Assembly (NCBI GenBank): GCA_046756245.1
Contig: JBHHVZ010000108.1
Span: 1-9,035, forward strand
Direction: 5' to 3'
DNA length: 9,035 bases
Origin: G021776435 sp046756245
GTDB lineage: Bacteria; Pseudomonadota; Alphaproteobacteria; Caulobacterales; Parvularculaceae
The position numbers were made by a program, and so were the translations under genes. Position 1 is the stretch's first letter. Each line of letters starts with the position of its first letter. The notes under the pieces were generated by a model. The model was not told where the DNA came from. It saw only the letters and a list, made by a program, of their open reading frames with translations, and ran no database searches. This document shows positions 1 through 6,905 of this stretch, in pieces.

Positions 1-734
1 ACGACATTACCAAGCGCGAGATCGCTCTTTCCGCGCAGCGCGGCGGCGAGAGAGGCGGCGAGCTCGGGCAGAGAAGTGCCGACCGCGACGACGGTAAGGC
101 CGATGACGGTTTCGGAAACGCCAAGATCGGCGGCGATGATCATCGCGCCGCTAACCAAAACCTTCGCGCCTGCAATCAGCAGGACAAGCCCGGCGAGCGC
201 CTGCGTTAACGCGCCGAACGCGGATCGCGCCGTCGCCGGCAGGGCGGCGGCTTCCGCTTCATGCCGCGCGGTTTCCGGCGCCGCGGGAGCGCGGCGCTCG
301 GTGCGATAAGCGAAAACGATGTAGGCCGAAAGAGCGACGAGAAAGGCCAGGCCGGCGATCCGGCCGATATGGCCCGTCGCCGCGACGGCAATGGCGGCGA
401 GGGTCGCAACCATCAGCGCCGGCGCGTCCCGGCGAAAGGATTTAGGCTCGACGGCGATGGGAGCGAGCAAGGCGGAAAGCCCAAGGATCAGGAGAATGTT
501 GGCCATATTGGAGCCGACGACATTACCAACGGCGATTCCCGACGAACCGGCGAGCGCGGCCTGAATGCTTGAAACGAGTTCCGGCGTTGACGTTCCGAAT
601 CCAACCAGCGTCAGCCCGATCAGCAACTCCGACAGGCGAAGTCGGCGTGCGATTCCCGCCACGCCGCGTACCATCAACTCCGCGCCGGCCGTCAACAGAA
701 TGAGACCGGCAGCAACGCCAACCGTGTGCAACAT
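1..734 (-). CDS. Calcium/sodium antiporter (CaCA family, YrbG-like), 3' end outside window
   Basis: Inner-membrane exchanger that moves Ca2+ out against Na+ (or a related cation). The minus-strand frame is open from an ATG at 734 to the window edge, giving 244 codons with no stop. Both signature alpha repeats are visible. The first, about residues 44-85, reads GFGTSTPEL followed by GNVVGSNMANI, with the ion-binding Glu at about E52. The second begins at about residue 217 (AVGTSLPEL, E224) and is cut off inside its GNV motif. Hydrophobic helices alternate with a charged cytoplasmic loop at about 144-170, as is usual between the two halves. GGGAG lies just upstream of the ATG and supports this start. 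Family members are about 310-370 residues, so roughly the last quarter to third is missing. The ion specificity cannot be read from the sequence. Confidence 0.93.
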   Translation of the reverse strand, partial: MLHTVGVAAGLILLTAGAELMVRGVAGIARRLRLSELLIGLTLVGFGTSTPELVSSIQAALAGSSGIAVGNVVGSNMANILLILGLSALLAPIAVEPKSFRRDAPALMVATLAAIAVAATGHIGRIAGLAFLVALSAYIVFAYRTERRAPAAPETARHEAEAAALPATARSAFGALTQALAGLVLLIAGAKVLVSGAMIIAADLGVSETVIGLTVVAVGTSLPELAASLAAALRGKSDLALGNV

Positions 735-759
735 GCTCCGTCTCCCGGTTGGTCCGGCG

Positions 760-788
760 ATTCAAACGGCAATCATGTGGCGAAGCAA
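760..788 (-). promoter_or_regulatory. Possible weak sigma-70-type promoter for the antiporter gene
   Basis: Reading on the minus strand, TTGCTT (788-783) and TTGAAT (765-760) are separated by 17 bases and lie just upstream of the antiporter ATG. Each hexamer matches the consensus only partly (3 of 6 and 4 of 6), so this is a guess from spacing and position. The rest of the 735-943 gap holds nothing I can recognise and no convincing terminator. Confidence 0.22.
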
Positions 789-943
789 CAAAGGCGCGAA
801 AAGAGGACGGCGAGAATAAATTTACGCGCCGACGCGAAGACAGATGTGCGCCCCGGCGATTGACCGGTCGGGCGAGGCCTGTCAGCCAACCGCCTCCTTA
901 GACGCCACGCGCCGGCCGAAACGAGCAATGTGGATGCGCGGCG

Positions 944-1237
944 TCAACGCTCGCGCAGCCGTTCCTCCTCGTACTGGATGCCCCAGCCGATGATGAGCCG
1001 CCACAGCGCTTCGGCCATTTCGGGCGGCATGCTTTTTTGGTCTGCGCGCGCTCGGACCTTCTCGATCACTTCCTTGTTGCGCCAGGGTACGGATGCTTCC
1101 TCCGGGGTTCGCTTGAACTCCCAGGCGCGGTCCACATAGGTCCAGCGCTCGGCGAGAAGGTCAACGAGCGCGCGGTCGACGCGATCGATCTCGACGCGCA
1201 CCTCAGTCATGTCGCGGCAGTCTTGGGCTTTTTTCAT
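944..1237 (-). CDS. Chorismate mutase, AroQ class, PchB-like
   Basis: A 97-residue all-helical protein expected to convert chorismate to prephenate in the cytoplasm. It matches the PchB type of AroQ fold: a DCxxMxEVRxxIDRxD start, then LLAER, then FK. It aligns with Pseudomonas PchB without gaps as I recall that sequence. The active-site residues R14, R31 and K42 fall at identical positions. The fourth, Gln90 in PchB, aligns with E90 here, with a Gln two residues earlier. I chose the ATG at 1237 because the family normally begins a few residues before the DC motif. The longer frame from 1261 adds eight residues that fit nothing. PchB is also an isochorismate-pyruvate lyase in siderophore pathways, but no isochorismate synthase gene is nearby, so plain chorismate mutase activity is the safer call. 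Confidence 0.88.
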   Translation of the reverse strand: MKKAQDCRDMTEVRVEIDRVDRALVDLLAERWTYVDRAWEFKRTPEEASVPWRNKEVIEKVRARADQKSMPPEMAEALWRLIIGWGIQYEEERLRER

Positions 1238-1263
1238 TGCGACCCCGGCTGGTCTCCGCACGT

Positions 1264-1280
1264 TTGGCGCTACGCGCCAA
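1264..1280. repeat. Perfect 7-bp inverted repeat in the chorismate mutase leader
   Basis: TTGGCGC-TAC-GCGCCAA forms a perfect 7-bp inverted repeat with a 3-base centre, 27 bases upstream of the chorismate mutase ATG and 72 bases beyond the ubiV stop. It could be an operator, a 5'-UTR hairpin, or part of the operon's terminator. The absence of a T tract on either side makes an intrinsic terminator unlikely. Confidence 0.45.
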
Positions 1281-1351
1281 TAGAACGACAGTGACTAACC
1301 GAAAATCGCGCTTAGTTCCAGCGAGAGGGCGAATAGTATTCTTTCAGGGGA

Positions 1352-2299
1352 CTAATGGCGCGCCGGGCGCGCGATCCCTGCTGAGCGAGCCTTCCAGGTC
1401 ATGCCTTCGACGCGGTGAAAGAAACCGTTGGCGAATCTCGCTATCGGCAGTTCGCAGGCGAGACAATCGAGCGCCTCTTCCGCGTCGATCTCGCCGTCGA
1501 GCGCGTTACGGAAAATTTCGGCGACAGCGATCATATCGACGTCATGCGGCGACAGGCGGAAGCGGTTGACGCCGAGCTCTTGAAGATCCGCGAGATCGGC
1601 GATCAGATTGTTATAGGCGAATGACAGCGTTTGCACGCCGTTGACGACGAGAAAAGGCGCGCCCGTAAGCGTTTCTACGGTCATTCCATCGGGATCCTGG
1701 TTGCATACGAACCGGCAGTTGTCCTTGTGCAGATCATTCACGCGTGCGTGGTAACATCGCGCTGAAAGAGCGAGCGGAACACGTCCAAATGCAAATATTT
1801 CCAGTTCCGCATCAGATTTTGCTGCGAGCGCGGCGATTGCATCCTTATGCATTTCCGGAGGCAGACAGATGCGCACCGCGCCGCGCCGCGCGAGAAAAGA
1901 GAGCGTGTCTTCGTTATAGACATTAACGAACGGGCCGATGACATGCGGACGCCCGTCAAGCCCGGCGAGCGCGGCGATATCGTTGGCTTCGACAAGCAGA
2001 TCAGGCTCGCCGGAGAGCGCTGCGGTCGGCGCCATGTCCTTTTCGTCGGCGATGATTGCGAGCGAGGAAAGCACCACTTCCTTGCCGGCGGCGAGCAGCC
2101 GCTCGCGCGCTTCTTCGAGCGCCTTTTCGATCAACGGCAGGCGTTTTGCGCACACCGCTTCGCCGATATGGACGGTGTCGACCGGCGCCTCGTCGGCGAT
2201 GCGGAAATAGAAATCGCGTATTTTCTCCGGCGGCCAGTGAAACAGAAGCGGGCCGAGCGTCAGTCTGCTTTGTTGGGACGCCGTATCGCTGCGCATCAT
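1352..2299 (-). CDS. ubiV: UbiV, O2-independent ubiquinone biosynthesis Fe-S protein (peptidase U32 family)
   Basis: Works with UbiU in the oxygen-independent hydroxylation of ubiquinone precursors; in E. coli the two form a 4Fe-4S heterodimer in the cytoplasm. This 315-residue protein has the U32-family barrel sequence. It also has the UbiV pattern of four cysteines, C50, C182, C195 and C199. The last three lie in the conserved stretch SARCYHAR then DNCRFVC. E. coli UbiV uses C39, C176, C193 and C197, with the same order and similar spacing. Its ATG overlaps the ubiU stop by four bases (ATGA), so translation is probably coupled. A second ATG follows immediately, so the true start could be one codon later. 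It is the last gene of the five-gene minus-strand block. The final codons contain a GC-rich inverted repeat (1358-1372). Confidence 0.93.
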   Translation of the reverse strand: MMRSDTASQQSRLTLGPLLFHWPPEKIRDFYFRIADEAPVDTVHIGEAVCAKRLPLIEKALEEARERLLAAGKEVVLSSLAIIADEKDMAPTAALSGEPDLLVEANDIAALAGLDGRPHVIGPFVNVYNEDTLSFLARRGAVRICLPPEMHKDAIAALAAKSDAELEIFAFGRVPLALSARCYHARVNDLHKDNCRFVCNQDPDGMTVETLTGAPFLVVNGVQTLSFAYNNLIADLADLQELGVNRFRLSPHDVDMIAVAEIFRNALDGEIDAEEALDCLACELPIARFANGFFHRVEGMTWKARSAGIARPARH

Positions 2300-3288
2300 C
2301 GCCAGCCCTTTCTGTATGCGCCCGAAGTCTGGGCGCCGCCTTCGCTGACGGCGCCGAGATCGAGTGGCGGAACCGGGCGGCCGCTTTCAACCGCGTCGAC
2401 GGCCGCGCGGATCGACTTGATGACTTTCGCGATATAGGCGCGGCCGCGCTGCCGGCCTTCGATCTTCACCGCCGTAACGCCGGCCGCGATCAGTTCCGGC
2501 AGCATCGCCGCCACGTTGAGGCTCGTTGGCTCCTCGAACAGATAGCGCGCCTCGCCGCGCGCGACATAGCGGCCCTTGCACAGCGTCGGATATCCGGCGG
2601 ATTCGTCGGCGTCGAAAATGTTCACCGCGCAATCGCCGAGCGTCGAGATCAGCTTGCCGTCCTTTTCGACGTAACGCACATGGCTCGCCGGCGAGCAGAC
2701 GCCGTCCATGTTCGGCGCCTTGCCGGCGACATAGGACGACAACGAACAGCGCCCCTCCGCCATGACGCAAAGACCGCCGAAGATGAAGACTTCGGTTTCG
2801 ACAGTCACAGTGCGCGTCAGCGCTGCGATTTGTTCGACGGTGAGGACGCGGGGAAGAACGACGCGTTTGACGTCGAGGGCGCGCGCGAAATAGTCGATCG
2901 CCGCCGGGCTCGCCGCCGACGCCTGCACCGACAGATGCCGGCGCAGGCCGGGATGTCTGCGCCGCGCATAATCGGCGAGGCCGATATCGGCGAGAATAAC
3001 CGCGTCGGCGCCGGCGCGCGCCGCGTCATCGACGGCGCGTTTCCATAGATCCGTTTCGCCGGCCCGCGGATAGGTGTTGACGGCGACAAGAATCTTGACG
3101 CCGTTTCTATGCGCGTGCGCGACGCCTTCCTTCAGCTCGTCGAAGTCGAAATTGAGACCGGGAAAGTTGCGCGCATTGGTTTCATTGCGGAAACCGAGAT
3201 AGACGCTGTCGGCGCCGGCCTCGACGGCGGCTTTCAGCGCGGCGGGCGTGCCGGCCGGGCAGACGATTTCAAGCGCGCGCGGCGTCAC
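2296..3288 (-). CDS. ubiU: UbiU, O2-independent ubiquinone biosynthesis Fe-S protein (peptidase U32 family)
   Basis: Partner of UbiV in anaerobic ubiquinone synthesis. In E. coli these steps use prephenate rather than O2 as the oxygen source. The 330-residue length is normal for the family. The opening VCPAGTPAALKAAVEAGAD and YLGFRNETNARNF motifs are typical of UbiU. Four cysteines, C174, C181, C198 and C237, match the E. coli 4Fe-4S ligands C169, C176, C193 and C232 with a constant offset of five residues. They lie in GGLCVMAEGRC, GVCSP and TLCKGRY. The VKIEGR segment near 275-279 is the usual U32 signature region. The start ATG overlaps the ubiT stop by four bases, and the stop overlaps the ubiV start by four bases. 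All ligands are present, so the protein should carry the cluster. Despite the U32 peptidase label, proteolysis is not expected. Confidence 0.95.
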   Translation of the reverse strand: MTPRALEIVCPAGTPAALKAAVEAGADSVYLGFRNETNARNFPGLNFDFDELKEGVAHAHRNGVKILVAVNTYPRAGETDLWKRAVDDAARAGADAVILADIGLADYARRRHPGLRRHLSVQASAASPAAIDYFARALDVKRVVLPRVLTVEQIAALTRTVTVETEVFIFGGLCVMAEGRCSLSSYVAGKAPNMDGVCSPASHVRYVEKDGKLISTLGDCAVNIFDADESAGYPTLCKGRYVARGEARYLFEEPTSLNVAAMLPELIAAGVTAVKIEGRQRGRAYIAKVIKSIRAAVDAVESGRPVPPLDLGAVSEGGAQTSGAYRKGWR

Positions 3289-3878
3289 CAGGCTTTTCCT
3301 TCCACCGGTTGATCGTAGTTTGGCGCAAATTCCGCAAAAAAGCGCCGCGCCCGTTCAACGCCCGAAGAGACCAAGGGCGCCTTCAGGAGCGCTTGCGGCA
3401 GAAATTCGGTGAGAAGATCGATCCCGGCGTTGTCGATGGCGTTCCTGAGCGCCACGGCGACTTCGGTGTCGCCCTCGATTTTAACCACGCGCGAAAAGAA
3501 CAAGGCGTCGCCGTCGTCCTCGCCGGTCGCCATGTCGATGATTGCAGCGATCGGGCCGCTGATTGTCGCATCGGCCTCGGGCGGGCGGTTCTTGCGCGCG
3601 ACTGTCATCCGCAAGCGTTCCGACGTGCAGCGCGCCAGAAACGCCACCGGCAGGTCCGAAGGGAGGATCAACGCGCGCCGCTCTTCCAACCAGCCGAGGC
3701 GGCGAACGATCTCCGGGTGGCGACGCATCAGCCGCGTCACGACTAGATCAAGATGAACCTGCGTCACCGCGAGCGGCGTTATACTGAGCGCGCGCGCCGC
3801 TGCGGCCGTCGCCAGCCGCACTGCCGCCGCCCCGATTTCCTGCTTCATCGCGTTTCGTGGTCCGTTTTGATCGATCAT
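3285..3878 (-). CDS. ubiT: UbiT, SCP2-domain accessory factor for anaerobic ubiquinone biosynthesis
   Basis: Binds isoprenoid quinone intermediates and is needed with UbiU and UbiV for ubiquinone synthesis without O2. The 197-residue protein has an SCP2 sterol-carrier-like domain from about residue 40 to 150. It ends in the characteristic DALFFSRVVKIEGDTEVAVALRNAID segment (about 124-149), which is close to the equivalent part of E. coli UbiT. The N-terminal 35 residues are Ala-rich and amphipathic. The start used is the ATG at 3878, 38 bases after the NorB-like stop. An in-frame ATG at 3848 is an alternative, and neither has a clear ribosome binding site. Direct linkage with ubiU and ubiV supports UbiT over a generic lipid-transfer protein. 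Confidence 0.9.
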   Translation of the reverse strand: MIDQNGPRNAMKQEIGAAAVRLATAAAARALSITPLAVTQVHLDLVVTRLMRRHPEIVRRLGWLEERRALILPSDLPVAFLARCTSERLRMTVARKNRPPEADATISGPIAAIIDMATGEDDGDALFFSRVVKIEGDTEVAVALRNAIDNAGIDLLTEFLPQALLKAPLVSSGVERARRFFAEFAPNYDQPVEGKAW

Positions 3879-3916
3879 CGTTCACGCTATGCCCGGCGAA
3901 CGCCGCCGTCTTTGAT

Positions 3917-5242
3917 CTAGATCGTTTCCGCCGCGTCGGACGCAACGCGGCGATAACCTGGCGCGATCACGTTCGTTCGGATGATTTCGCCGGCCAGAAG
4001 GCTGATCCCGGCAACGAGAATGGCGCCGGCGAGAGGAAAGCCGTAAATCAGGAAATCGACAATCGGCTGATAGTCGCGGTAGCCGCCGCTAACGCGCATG
4101 ACGCCTTTCACAACGCCGGCTGCGCCGAGATCAATCCAGATCAGAACGAGCGCGAGATTGACCAGACGCACGCCAAGCAGAATCCGCGGGACAATCAAAA
4201 CCGCCGGGCGGTGCGCTTTTTGAAGCGCGCCCGCGGCGATAATCAGCAGGTTTACGCCGATCATCGATCCCATTGCATGGGCGACGATGAGATATGTCCC
4301 GTGTACGAGCAGATTGAATTGGGGGATTGCGAAAAAGACGCCGGTCGCAATGGAGACAAGCGTCCAGAATTCAACCGAACGCCAGAGCAAGAGAAAATGA
4401 CGCGCGCCGTAATCGTCGCCGTGCATGACCTTGTACGTTGCAAGGTGACGCCAGAAGGAAATGACCGCAATCATGCTCGCGATGAAGGCCAGCGATTTCA
4501 GGAAAGTCGGTTGCGGGGAAACATAATGGTGGTGTCCGAATGTGAACAACAGACCGAAGCCCGCGACGAGAAACAACGTCGGCCGGCGCAGCGGTTTAGG
4601 CTTGTCGGTCATCAGATATACCGCGCAGCCATACAACGCGATGTTCACGCCCGCGAAAAAGCCGTCGATCGCGTGCCACTGTATGGTGAGATTGCGGACG
4701 TAATCCGACGCGACAGCGTCGAGGCGCCATAACTCGGATTCGATCAGGCTGACCGTCACCAACAAACCGCCAAGGCCGATCAGCCAAAAGCCTTCCGGCG
4801 AACGCCGCTCCAACGCCGTCGCCCCAGCGAATTGCCGCCAGACCATGACGCCCATCGACATGACCAGCAGGGCGGACAGGAACGCAGGCCATGAAAAATA
4901 TTCGCGGCCCGATCCCGCGCCGAGCATGATCGCAATTGTCCCGATGCAGATGAAAGCGGCCATGGCTCCAATTTGCAGGCGCGCCGGCCATTCGATCCGG
5001 AACGGTCTGGCGAGGGAAAGGACAAGACCCTGAAGACCTGTCAGCACCGCGGCGATCGCCAGAAATACATGCAGCGGACGAGCTATGGAAAACGCAATCC
5101 ACGGCGGCGTGTAATCCGGCGCGGCGGTTTTCAAGGCGGCGCCTAAACCCACAATAGACGAAAGAACGAATGCGGCGGCCGCGATGATGAAAAAATAACG
5201 TTTGGCGCTGTCGATTGGCGTGTGCGGGAGCGACGGGCGCAT
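3917..5242 (-). CDS. NorB/CcoN-like haem-copper oxidoreductase catalytic subunit, atypical (putative NO reductase-like)
   Basis: A 441-residue protein with about 12 predicted membrane helices, related to NO reductase NorB and cbb3 oxidase subunit I. Core histidines can be placed: H58 (low-spin haem b, in SIARPLH), H190 (helix VI), H237 and H238 (helix VII, GHHHY), and H322 (axial ligand of the active-site haem, in HGTYLIVAHAMG). Several features are unusual. The residue two after H322, His in NorB and CcoN, is M324. The Glu corresponding to NorB E211 is absent, although D193 (HAIDGFF) is close by. NorB E280 aligns with a non-polar residue. An extra His (H239) replaces the usual Tyr or Leu after the HH pair. 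The preceding gene supplies a NorC-like cytochrome and overlaps by one base, so the two should form a two-subunit complex in the cytoplasmic membrane. The family is clear. NO reduction is only one possibility; O2 reduction or another reaction is not excluded. Confidence 0.82.
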   Translation of the reverse strand: MRPSLPHTPIDSAKRYFFIIAAAAFVLSSIVGLGAALKTAAPDYTPPWIAFSIARPLHVFLAIAAVLTGLQGLVLSLARPFRIEWPARLQIGAMAAFICIGTIAIMLGAGSGREYFSWPAFLSALLVMSMGVMVWRQFAGATALERRSPEGFWLIGLGGLLVTVSLIESELWRLDAVASDYVRNLTIQWHAIDGFFAGVNIALYGCAVYLMTDKPKPLRRPTLFLVAGFGLLFTFGHHHYVSPQPTFLKSLAFIASMIAVISFWRHLATYKVMHGDDYGARHFLLLWRSVEFWTLVSIATGVFFAIPQFNLLVHGTYLIVAHAMGSMIGVNLLIIAAGALQKAHRPAVLIVPRILLGVRLVNLALVLIWIDLGAAGVVKGVMRVSGGYRDYQPIVDFLIYGFPLAGAILVAGISLLAGEIIRTNVIAPGYRRVASDAAETI

Positions 5243-5664
5243 CAGTCTTGTCCCGTGCGGCCGAATGCGAATCCGGGAAACGAGCGCGTCGGGTAAACGC
5301 CTGTCGAGTCGACATAGCGTAGATAGGCGACAAGTTCCTCGGCCTCGCCGTCTGCGAGTTCTTGGGGCGGCATGGCCCCCATTCCATAACGTAAAACGGC
5401 GATGATCGTTTCATCCCCTGCGCGCGTGACGGCGTTCGTCAAATCCGGCCCCATATGTCCGCCGAGGCCGTAGATCGCATGGCAGCTAATGCATTTGCTG
5501 TCCTGCCACACTTGTTGGCCCGCCAGGACTTTGTCGTTCATGCTTGTGGATTTAGGACCGCTGGAAGGGCCGGTGGACAGGAAAACTATCATTATGATCG
5601 CAAAATGAGCGGCGATCAAAACGACGATGCGGGACGGCGCGGTGCGCAGCAAGATGGTCTCCAT
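5242..5664 (-). CDS. NorC-like membrane-anchored monohaem cytochrome c
   Basis: Electron-delivery subunit expected to sit in the membrane with its haem domain in the periplasm. The 140-residue protein has an N-terminal signal-anchor helix (about 12-30) and one CISCH haem c site (C58, C61, H62). A probable axial Met is in GAMPPQ (M98). The stretch from GQQVWQDSKC to GHMGPDL, together with the YLRYVDSTGVYP ending, resembles NorC of cNOR complexes. The length is also NorC-like. The stop codon shares one base with the start of the NorB-like gene (TGATG), which implies coupled translation. The ATG at 5664 is chosen because it includes the anchor helix, although no good ribosome binding site precedes it. 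It is the first gene of the five-gene block and lies about 105 bases downstream of the FNR-type box. Confidence 0.88.
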   Translation of the reverse strand: METILLRTAPSRIVVLIAAHFAIIMIVFLSTGPSSGPKSTSMNDKVLAGQQVWQDSKCISCHAIYGLGGHMGPDLTNAVTRAGDETIIAVLRYGMGAMPPQELADGEAEELVAYLRYVDSTGVYPTRSFPGFAFGRTGQD

Positions 5665-5769
5665 TGCTGTAAAAGGCCGTCATCCGCCAGCGATGCGCCC
5701 CGGCGGGATTGGCCCGCCCCGAACTGTCGGCCGCAGGTTCACTCTTGCCGCCGACATGGCGACAAGCAT

Positions 5770-5783
5770 TTGATTCAGATCAA
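5770..5783 (-). promoter_or_regulatory. FNR/Anr/FixK-type operator (TTGATTCAGATCAA)
   Basis: TTGAT-TCAG-ATCAA is an exact match to the TTGATNNNNATCAA consensus bound by FNR-family regulators (Fnr, FnrL, FixK, Anr), and close to the Dnr/NnrR pattern. It lies between the divergent NorC-like gene and xdhC. For a class II promoter on the minus strand, transcription would begin near 5735, leaving a leader of about 70 bases. The -10 region there is poor (CAAGAG). On the plus strand a TATAAG hexamer at 5818-5823 gives a possible start near 5830. The site could therefore act on xdhC as well. The minus-strand assignment rests on the anaerobic nature of ubiTUV. Confidence 0.75.
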
Positions 5784-5888
5784 ATTAGGTTACACAGAAT
5801 GGTGATGGCGGTCGGTTTATAAGGCCTTGGCGTCCGATGCTTTCGCCGGCGGACCCCAAGGCGTAAATTGATAGCCCGACGGAAACTG

Positions 5889-6905
5889 ATGCCGCAGGAC
5901 ACGCTGGCGGGCATGAGCAATCGAGCCGAGACTTCGAAGGAAATGCAGTTGAGCACGGTTGGAACCGATCACGACGATGTGCTGCCAGTCCTGCATGACT
6001 GGCTGCAACGGGGCCGCGCGGCCGCCCTCGTAACGCTTGTAAACATAGAAGGCTCGGCGCCGCGCCCGCTCGGCGCCCAGATGGCGGTCGCCGCCGACGG
6101 CGCGTTCGCGGGCTATATCACCGGCGGCTGCGCCGAAGCCGCGGTCGCCGAAGAAGCGCGCAAGGCCATTCGCGAAGGTTCAAATCGCACCGTTCGTTAC
6201 GGCGCAGGCTCGCCATTTGTGGACATCCGACTGCCATGCGGGTCGGGCATCGACGTTTACATAGATGCCGCGCCGGATGCGGACGCTGTTGGGCGGATCG
6301 TCGAAACCATCCGCGCCCGCCGTCCCGCGGCGATGCTGATCGATACGGAACGTCATAAAACTACGGCGATTGCGCCTGATGAAACGGAGCAGGAGCCGGC
6401 TTCGGCGTTCCTGCGGCTTTATGAACCGGCGACGCGTCTGTTGGCGATCGGCAAGGGTCCGGTGTTTACGGCGCTTGCGCAGCTCGCCAGCGCGGCGGGG
6501 TTCGAGGTCGCGGCCATGTCGCCCGAACAGGACCGCCTTGCGGCGCTTGAAAGCGTGTGCGCGCATCTGAAGCCGATGAAGCGGCCGGGCGAATCTTTTC
6601 CGGCGGAGCTCGATGCATGGACCGCGGCGGCGTTGCTATTCCACGAGCATGAGTGGGAGCCGCCCGCGCTTGAAATGCTTCTCGAGTCGGACTGCTTTTA
6701 TATCGGCGCGTTGGGATCGAAACGCACCCACGCCGAGCGCTGCGCGCTGCTGGCCGAACGCGGCGTGACGCAGAAAGCGCTTTCCCGCATCAGGGGACCG
6801 ATCGGTTTTGATATCGGGGCGAAATCGCCGGAGGAAATCGCAGTGGCGACGCTTGCTGAAGTCGTCGCCGCCCGCCGCGCGGCGCCGGCGCCGGAAGCGC
6901 AATAA
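5889..6905 (+). CDS. xdhC: XdhC/CoxI family molybdenum-cofactor maturation protein
   Basis: Chaperone that binds molybdenum cofactor and helps its sulfuration and insertion into xanthine-dehydrogenase-type enzymes. The N-terminal XdhC/CoxI domain shows the SAPRPLGAQMAV motif and ITGGCAE (C81), then RLPCGSGIDV (C117); both cysteines are conserved in the family. A Rossmann-like C-terminal domain starts near residue 182 (LLAIGKGPV). It includes IGALGSKRTHAERC (about 272-285) and the typical ending PIGFDIGAKSPEEIAVATLAE. The start is uncertain: a TTG at 5868 and ATGs at 5889, 5913 and 5943 are all in frame. I use 5889 because GGA lies seven bases upstream, though 5943 is preceded by AAGGA at short spacing. 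Family homology begins only after all of these. The stop overlaps the mocA ATG by one base. No molybdenum enzyme lies beside it. Confidence 0.88.
   Translation: MPQDTLAGMSNRAETSKEMQLSTVGTDHDDVLPVLHDWLQRGRAAALVTLVNIEGSAPRPLGAQMAVAADGAFAGYITGGCAEAAVAEEARKAIREGSNRTVRYGAGSPFVDIRLPCGSGIDVYIDAAPDADAVGRIVETIRARRPAAMLIDTERHKTTAIAPDETEQEPASAFLRLYEPATRLLAIGKGPVFTALAQLASAAGFEVAAMSPEQDRLAALESVCAHLKPMKRPGESFPAELDAWTAAALLFHEHEWEPPALEMLLESDCFYIGALGSKRTHAERCALLAERGVTQKALSRIRGPIGFDIGAKSPEEIAVATLAEVVAARRAAPAPEAQ

Noticed and set aside
1358..1372. GC-rich inverted repeat GCGCGC-CGG-GCGCGC at the end of ubiV, as a terminator
   Set aside because: It lies inside the last codons and has no T tract after it, so it is probably a by-product of Ala/Arg/Pro codons.
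1847..3048. Long plus-strand open frames antisense to ubiV and ubiU, up to 330 codons
   Set aside because: They are Arg-rich shadows of high-GC genes with no recognisable motifs, while the minus-strand frames encode clear UbiU and UbiV with all cysteine ligands.
2296..3288. Annotation as a collagenase-like U32 protease
   Set aside because: The four UbiU cysteines and the ubiT/ubiV neighbours identify the quinone-synthesis role; U32 is only the fold family.
3857..4732. Plus-strand 291-codon open frame antisense to the NorB-like gene
   Set aside because: Its composition is highly charged and low-complexity, and the opposite strand has a coherent 12-helix haem-copper subunit.
4596..5414. Minus-strand 272-codon frame overlapping the NorC-like and NorB-like genes in another phase
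   Set aside because: It is Arg-, Ser- and Ala-rich with no motif and spans the junction of two well-supported genes.
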